Shown here piece by piece: positions 13,250 to 17,319 of a stretch of 17,319 nt of DNA (position 1 is its first letter; each line of letters begins with the position of its first letter). Below the pieces are notes generated by a model. It was not told the DNA's origin and ran no database searches. It saw only the letters and a program-made list of their open reading frames with translations. The translations under genes were made by a program, and so were the position numbers. The DNA comes from JAIVGV01 sp035295985 (GTDB lineage: Bacteria > Acidobacteriota > Blastocatellia > Pyrinomonadales > Pyrinomonadaceae): contig DATHBT010000099.1 of assembly GCA_035295985.1 (NCBI GenBank), positions 1-17,319 of the forward strand, given 5' to 3'.

Positions 13250-14479
13250 ATGCATACCCGAATAAACCTCGCCCGCCGCGGCGTCCCGGCCGCGCTCCTC
13301 GTCGCCGCGCTCTCGCTCGCCCTGGCGACGCCCGCGCACGCGCGCCGGCAGGACGGCGACGCGGACGAGCGGCGACGTGCCGTCGAGTTGTTGCAGCAGG
13401 GCAACGCCGTCGCCGCGCTGCCGCTGCTCGAAAAGTTGTCGGCCGCGAACCCGTCCGACGGGCAGTTGATGTTCTTCCTCGGCTACGCCGTGCTGGGGCA
13501 GGCCAAGATTTTGAAGGAGGCCGAGGCGCGCAAGGCCGCCCGGCTGCGCGCGCGCGGCCTGATGCTTAAGGCGCAGGAGATGGGCTACGACGATCCGCTG
13601 CTGCGCTCCGTCCTCGAATCGATCCCGCCGGGCGGCGGCCACGACGAGGTCTTCTCGCAGAACCCGCAGGCCGACGCCGCCATGCGCGACGCCGAGGCCG
13701 CCTTCGTCCAGGGCAAGTTCGACGACGCCATCGCCTCCTACCAGACGGCGCTCGGCCACGACCCGCAGCTCTACGACGCCGCGCTCTTCACCGGCGACAT
13801 GTACACCCGCAAGAACGAGTTCGACAAAGCCGCCGAGTGGTACGCGAGGGCCGTCCAGATCGACCCCGACCGCGAGACGGCCTACCGCTACTCGGCCACG
13901 CCGCTCATGCGCCAGCGCCGCTACGACGAGGCGAAGGCGCGCTACGTCGAGGCAGTCATCGCCGAGCCTTACAACCGCCTGACGTGGGTGGGCCTCGGCC
14001 AGTGGGCGCGGGCCGCTGGCGTCCAGCTCGCGCACCCGAAAGTCGAAATCCCGGCCGGCTTCTCGGCCGAGGGCGGGAAGATGACGATCAACCTCGACCC
14101 GAAGCTCTCGATGAAGGAGGACGGCACGGCCGCATGGGTGACATACGGCCTGACGCGCTCGCTCTGGCACACGCAGAAGTTCGCCAAGGAGTTCCCCGCC
14201 GAGAAGGCGTACCGCCACACGCTGCGCGAGGAGGCGGAGGCCCTGCGCTCGGTCGTCACGTCCGCGAAGGAGCAGCAGAAGGAGGGCAAGGTGAAGACGC
14301 TCGACCCGAACCTCGCGCGCCTCGTCCGCCTCCACGAAGAGGGGTTATTGGAAGCCTACGTCCTGCTCGCCCGCCCCGACCCGGGGATAGCGCAAGACTA
14401 TGCCGCCTACCGCAAGGCCAACCGCGACAAGCTGCGCCGCTACCTCGTCGAGTACGTCACCGCGGGCGGGCGCCCGTGA
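13250..14479 (+). CDS. Exported tetratricopeptide-repeat protein
   Basis: The 409-residue protein has a clear Sec signal peptide (cut after AHA at about residue 31), so it should be periplasmic or secreted. TPR-type helices are visible at about residues 43-80 (RAVELLQQGNAVAALPLLEKLSAANPSDGQLMFFLGYAVL). Three consecutive units follow at about 141-240: AFVQGKFDDAIASYQTALGHDPQ, MYTRKNEFDKAAEWYARAVQIDPD and LMRQRRYDEAKARYVEAVIAEPY. The C-terminal half (about 255-409) holds VEIPAGFSAEGGKMTINLDP and a long charged helical region. I do not recognise a domain there. TPRs mediate protein-protein contacts; the partner is unknown. The start is fixed by AAAGGAG and a strong promoter. It seems to be monocistronic, followed by a 359-bp spacer with hairpins. 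Confidence 0.88.
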   Translation: MHTRINLARRGVPAALLVAALSLALATPAHARRQDGDADERRRAVELLQQGNAVAALPLLEKLSAANPSDGQLMFFLGYAVLGQAKILKEAEARKAARLRARGLMLKAQEMGYDDPLLRSVLESIPPGGGHDEVFSQNPQADAAMRDAEAAFVQGKFDDAIASYQTALGHDPQLYDAALFTGDMYTRKNEFDKAAEWYARAVQIDPDRETAYRYSATPLMRQRRYDEAKARYVEAVIAEPYNRLTWVGLGQWARAAGVQLAHPKVEIPAGFSAEGGKMTINLDPKLSMKEDGTAAWVTYGLTRSLWHTQKFAKEFPAEKAYRHTLREEAEALRSVVTSAKEQQKEGKVKTLDPNLARLVRLHEEGLLEAYVLLARPDPGIAQDYAAYRKANRDKLRRYLVEYVTAGGRP

Positions 14480-14756
14480 GCGCGGGCGACTGACTCCCTG
14501 CCCCGCCGCCCGCGGGCGTGTTTCGCGCGGGGCGTAACCCGACCGCGAAGCAGCGTGCTTTTGCGCCGACGTGGCGCGGCGCGTGATGCCGGGCGTCAGG
14601 CTGCTTTACTCTATTTTTCCCTGTTACTACCGGCGAACTGCGGCACGCACTCGACCGCGAATAAGCGCGCCCCTCGCCGTGAACACGTCCGCACCGGAAT
14701 TGTCCTGCGGCGGGGCCGGCGCCGGGAACACGCGGAACAATCCGCACTGAACGTAA

Positions 14757-14789
14757 GGGGGAGGCAGTCCAGCTTGGACTACCTCCCCC
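14757..14789 (+). terminator. Strong hairpin with short T-run
   Basis: GGGGGAGGCAGTCC (14757-14770) pairs with GGACTACCTCCCCC (14776-14789), 13 of 14 positions, around a 5-nt loop. ACGCTTTTCG follows. It is the best intrinsic-terminator candidate on the plus strand in this window, though the T-run is only four and offset by four bases. Confidence 0.5.
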
Positions 14790-14795
14790 ACGCTT

Positions 14796-14837
14796 TTCGC
14801 TAACGGCTAGCGGCTGACCGGTAACCACGGTCAGCCG
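14796..14837. repeat. Degenerate family A half-copy with hairpin at the end of the minus-strand operon
   Basis: CGCTAAC / GGCTAGC / GGCTGAC / CGGTAAC steps of seven resemble the right arm of family A, with no left arm. Within it CGGCTGACCG (14811-14820) pairs perfectly with CGGTCAGCCG (14828-14837) around a 7-nt loop. The hairpin starts just 1 base after the minus-strand stop at 14839, so it may serve as a terminator or 3'-end stabiliser. Confidence 0.5.
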
Positions 14838-14838
14838 C

Positions 14839-15531
14839 TCAGAGGCCGCGGCACATCTCCTGCCCCCAGGGCGTGGCGACGGCGCGCGCGATGGCGTCGC
14901 GCACCTCGCCGAAGCTCCAGCCGCGGCGCTGCCAGATCGTGCCGTCGGCGTACTCGACGCGGTTGATCTTCACATTCCCCGCGAAATGGTCGCCGGACTT
15001 GGCCGCCAGGCTGCCGACGTCGATCACCGCGCTCGGCCCGGCGGGGCTGAAGGCTTGCAGTTCCTTCTCCTTGCCCGGCTTGATCTTTGCGGCGCAGAGG
15101 AACTGGCGGCGCACCACGTTCGCGGGGTTCGCCGCCTCCGTGAACTGGTACTCCCAGAAGACCACCTCGACCTCCTTCGCGGCGGCGTTGCGCACCCTGG
15201 CGCGGTACTCGAAGCCCTCGACGGCCTTGCGCTCGGGCGTCTGCGCCGACCGCACGTTCTTCTCCAGCGCGGCGCTGCGCGCGTCCAGGGTCTCCCGTTC
15301 GGGGTATCTCAGGCCGGTCGGATCCTCCATGCGCCTGCGCTCGTAGGTGCGGTCGTCGCGCGTCGTGGTCGGGGCGGGGGCCGTCGTGACAGGCTCCTCC
15401 TTCGCGGCGGCCTTGCGGCTGCTCGACCATTTGGAGCCGAGCACCACCAGAGAAGAGCCGTCGCCGGTGGCGGCGTCCTGAGCCTGGGAGACTGAGGCGA
15501 GGAGTAGCGGGAGCAGTAAGAGAGTCCTCAT
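14839..15531 (-). CDS. Small secreted protein of unknown function
   Basis: I do not recognise the family. The 230-residue product has a signal peptide (LLLLPLLLASVSQA, cut near residue 17). A low-complexity Lys/Ala/Thr/Pro region follows (about 30-60), then a charged RTYERRRMEDPTGLRYPE segment. The more ordered domain from about residue 95 begins FEYRARVRNAAAKEVEVVFWEYQFTEAANPANVVRRQFLCAAKIKPGKEKEL. This reads as alternating beta strands with one or two cysteines (C146 region and the C-terminal MCRGL), possibly an immunoglobulin-like or transthyretin-like beta sandwich. The ATG at 15531 is preceded by AGGGGGAA 6 bases upstream. It lies 33 bp after the M28 peptidase on the same strand and is probably co-transcribed. 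A role as partner or envelope factor of the peptidase is only a guess from position. Confidence 0.75.
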   Translation of the reverse strand: MRTLLLLPLLLASVSQAQDAATGDGSSLVVLGSKWSSSRKAAAKEEPVTTAPAPTTTRDDRTYERRRMEDPTGLRYPERETLDARSAALEKNVRSAQTPERKAVEGFEYRARVRNAAAKEVEVVFWEYQFTEAANPANVVRRQFLCAAKIKPGKEKELQAFSPAGPSAVIDVGSLAAKSGDHFAGNVKINRVEYADGTIWQRRGWSFGEVRDAIARAVATPWGQEMCRGL

Positions 15532-15564
15532 GGTTGTTCCCCCTATCGGCGCGCGGCGGCGCGC

Positions 15565-17316
15565 TTAGCGTGCGCCGGGCGCCGGCTTGCGCGGCAGCTT
15601 CTCGTCGCGCATAGCGGTCTGATAGACGAAGGCTGCCATGACGGTGGCGGCCTGCTTCATGTCGTCGGCCTGTAGGCGGTCGTAAACGTCCTGCGTCGAG
15701 TGGTGGGTGCGCGTCGAGTACTCGATCTGATCCTGTATGAACTGGAAGCCGGGCAGGCCGATGGCGTCGAAGGCGATGTGATCGGTGCCGCCGGTGTTCG
15801 AGATCGAGAGCGTCTGCGCGCCCATCTCGCCGAAGGGCTGTAGCCACTGGCGGAAGATGGGGCGGACGGCCTCGTTGCCCTGTAGATAGACGCCGCGGAT
15901 GCGGCCCGTGCCGTTGTCGAGGTTGAAGTAGGCGGAGAACTTCTCGTACGCGGGCTTGGTGACGAGGCGGCCCTGCGGCGTGGGCGTCGGCTGCGCGACG
16001 GGCTGCCCCTCGCCAGTGCCCGGCGGCGTGGGCTGCGGGGTCGGCGTGACGATCTCGCCGAAATGTTCTTTGACGTAGGCGCGCGATCCCAAGAGGCCCT
16101 GCTCCTCGCCGCTCCACAGGCCGACGCGGATCGTGCGGCGGGGTTTCAACCCGAGCGACTGGATGATGCGCGCCGCCTCCATCGCGACGGCCACGCCCGC
16201 GGCGTTGTCGGTCGCGCCCGTCCCGCCGTGCCACGAGTCCATGTGGCCGCCGAGCATCACCACCTCGTCCTTGAGATCGGTGCCGGGAATCTCCGCGACG
16301 GTGTTATAGCCCATCAGGTCCTCGCCGTGGAACTGCACGTCGAGGTTAACGGCCATCGTGACGGCCACGCCCGCGCGCAGCATCCGCACCAGCCGGTTGT
16401 AGTGCTCGATTGCCATGACGATCTGCGGGGCGAAGGCGGGCGCATCCTTCGAGTAGGCCGAGGGCGTGCGCGGCGCGTTCGGGTTCGGCGGCGCGTCGAG
16501 CGGCGCGACCTCGCGCGGCGGCACGCTGGCCGAGCTGACGAAGAGGTTGCCGCCGTCGCCTCGGCCGGGATCGACCAGGAGGGCCGCGCCCTCGTCGTGC
16601 AGGAATTTAAGTCGCACGTTGTTGAAGCGGAACTGCGCGCGCTGTTCGGGCGTCGCCTGCTGTTGCTGCTGCGGGCGGCGCGCGCGCTGCGCCGGGTCTG
16701 GCGCGTTGGCTAGGTCGAGCAACTGCTTCTCGGTCAGGCGCGTGCCCTGCGGGTCGAAGTGCGCGCGGACTTCGCGCGGCGGGCCGGTCAGGACGATCTT
16801 GCCGCGCAGCCGACCGCGGTACTTCTCAAGGCCCTGCTCGTCCGCCGCGTCGAGGTGGACGACCTCGGCCGTGAGCGGCCCCGAAGGCGTGCCCGGCGAC
16901 CAGGCCTTCGGGTAGGCGATGACGGGGAAGCCCTGCGGCGCGACGACCTCGGCCGAGAAGCGGCGCAGCGACCAGCCCCGGCCGAACGGCCCCCACGGTT
17001 CGAGCCGCGCGTTCTGCATCCCCCACTTCAACATCTGGTCGCGCGTCCACTCGTTGGCGCGCTTCATCTGCGGCGAATTGGTCAGGCGCGGGCCGATCAC
17101 GTCCGTCAACTGGCTGAGGATTTGCATCACCTGCGAGCGGTTCATCCCCTCGTCCATGATCCTGGCGACGGGGTCGTTCGGATCGAGCGCGGGCCGCGCC
17201 GCCTGTCCCTGCGCGGGCGTCTGCGGCGTCGGCGTCGGCTGTTGCGCCCGCGCGGGCAGACCCGCGGACAGGAGTTGACAGAGCAGCAGCGTCGCTGCCA
17301 GAAGGCGTGTGGGCAT
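15565..17316 (-). CDS. M28-family metallopeptidase (PGCP/aminopeptidase type), exported
   Basis: This is a zinc-dependent exopeptidase predicted to cleave peptides outside the cytoplasm. The 583 residues begin with a signal peptide (LLAATLLLCQLLSAGLPARA, cut near residue 24). A PA-like insert is seen around residues 165-255 (LRGKIVLTGPP to GAALLVDPG). The di-zinc site is complete: GGHMDSW (H358, D360), ATDNAAG (D370), WSGEEQG (E404/E405), FNLDNGTG (D467) and TRTHHSTQDVYDR (H538/H539). The sequence around GGTDHIAFDAIGLPGFQFIQD closely follows plasma glutamate carboxypeptidase-like members. A Pro/Thr/Gln-rich stretch (about 424-448) interrupts the catalytic domain between E405 and D467. The ATG lies 3 bases from the window edge; the signal peptide supports it, but the ribosome site is out of view. 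Confidence 0.94.
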   Translation of the reverse strand: MPTRLLAATLLLCQLLSAGLPARAQQPTPTPQTPAQGQAARPALDPNDPVARIMDEGMNRSQVMQILSQLTDVIGPRLTNSPQMKRANEWTRDQMLKWGMQNARLEPWGPFGRGWSLRRFSAEVVAPQGFPVIAYPKAWSPGTPSGPLTAEVVHLDAADEQGLEKYRGRLRGKIVLTGPPREVRAHFDPQGTRLTEKQLLDLANAPDPAQRARRPQQQQQATPEQRAQFRFNNVRLKFLHDEGAALLVDPGRGDGGNLFVSSASVPPREVAPLDAPPNPNAPRTPSAYSKDAPAFAPQIVMAIEHYNRLVRMLRAGVAVTMAVNLDVQFHGEDLMGYNTVAEIPGTDLKDEVVMLGGHMDSWHGGTGATDNAAGVAVAMEAARIIQSLGLKPRRTIRVGLWSGEEQGLLGSRAYVKEHFGEIVTPTPQPTPPGTGEGQPVAQPTPTPQGRLVTKPAYEKFSAYFNLDNGTGRIRGVYLQGNEAVRPIFRQWLQPFGEMGAQTLSISNTGGTDHIAFDAIGLPGFQFIQDQIEYSTRTHHSTQDVYDRLQADDMKQAATVMAAFVYQTAMRDEKLPRKPAPGAR

Positions 17317-17319
17317 GGT

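Larger units (their letters stand above)
14480..14838. other. Convergent spacer with hairpins; no gene seen
   Basis: This lies between the plus-strand TPR gene and the minus-strand secreted protein. No supported ORF is present. Right after the TPR stop, CGCGGGCG (14481-14488) can pair with CGCCCGCG (14507-14514), followed by GGCGTGTTTCG, a weak terminator candidate. A T-rich patch (CTATTTTTCCC) lies near 14610-14620. Two strong hairpins follow at 14757-14789 and 14811-14837. The distance from the TPR stop to the 14757 hairpin (about 280 nt) would allow a small RNA, but no promoter for one is convincing. Confidence 0.4.

Noticed and set aside
12890..14335. 481-residue minus-strand ORF opposite the TPR gene
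   Set aside because: It is the antisense frame of a gene with a signal peptide, TPR motifs, promoter and ribosome site. The antisense product is Arg/Leu/Val-rich and without motifs.
14555..14803. Small ORF in the convergent spacer
   Set aside because: It has no Shine-Dalgarno sequence, runs through a terminator-like hairpin and shows no recognisable motif.
14831..16234. 467-residue minus-strand ORF
   Set aside because: It overlaps the M28 peptidase and secreted protein in another frame, and its Arg/His/Gly-rich composition is typical of shadow frames in GC-rich DNA.

Overview
The window is a GC-rich bacterial chromosome segment (coding regions look like roughly 65-70% G+C) with 12 protein-coding genes, of which one is cut by the left edge. 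Gene content and repeat-rich intergenic spacers suggest a soil-type Acidobacteriota, perhaps class Blastocatellia. The gene content is a lipoprotein adaptor/HAE1 pump/TolC operon under TetR control, a DUF883/Holin-X/DUF3618-like membrane trio, a PGCP-like M28 peptidase and a YegS-type lipid kinase. This taxonomic call is inference only; there is no rRNA or marker gene in the window.

Layout. (1) 1-491, plus strand: C-terminal end of an endonuclease/exonuclease/phosphatase-fold protein. (2) 589-8302, minus strand, transcribed right to left: TetR regulator, membrane-fusion lipoprotein, RND (HAE1) pump and TolC-like outer-membrane channel. This is a complete tripartite efflux operon. A perfect 7+2+7 palindrome sits on the putative TetR promoter, so one operator may control the whole set. 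(3) 8667-10690, plus strand: three small membrane proteins (DUF883/YqjD-like, Holin-X/YqjE-like, DUF3618-like) that resemble the enterobacterial yqjD-yqjE-yqjK arrangement. They follow a promoter with a perfect TATAAT and a leader of about 215 nt. (4) 10932-12951, plus strand: a YegS/BmrU-type diacylglycerol (lipid) kinase and a calcineurin-like metallophosphoesterase. (5) 13250-14479, plus strand: an exported TPR protein with a good sigma70-type promoter and Shine-Dalgarno site. (6) 14839-17316, minus strand: an M28 metallopeptidase followed 33 bp later by a small secreted protein of unknown function.

The most unusual part of the window is its repeats. Two families of about 70-115 bp elements have arms made of tandem 7-bp units (AGCTGTT in family A, GTTTAAG in family B). 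In each, the right arm is the inverted complement of the left arm around a short variable core. Family A fills the adaptor-pump spacer (6096-6202) and the lipid kinase-phosphoesterase spacer (11941-12055). Family B lies after the first gene (497-569) and between the DUF883 and Holin-X genes (9118-9208). A third family has TTGTAGGGGC / GCCCCTACAA-type ends. It occurs once upstream of the lipid kinase (10778-10913) and once inside the RND pump gene (4422-4495), where it is read through in frame as part of an unusually long cytoplasmic linker. Several genes that start directly next to these repeats lack a visible Shine-Dalgarno sequence, so the repeats now form their translation-initiation regions.
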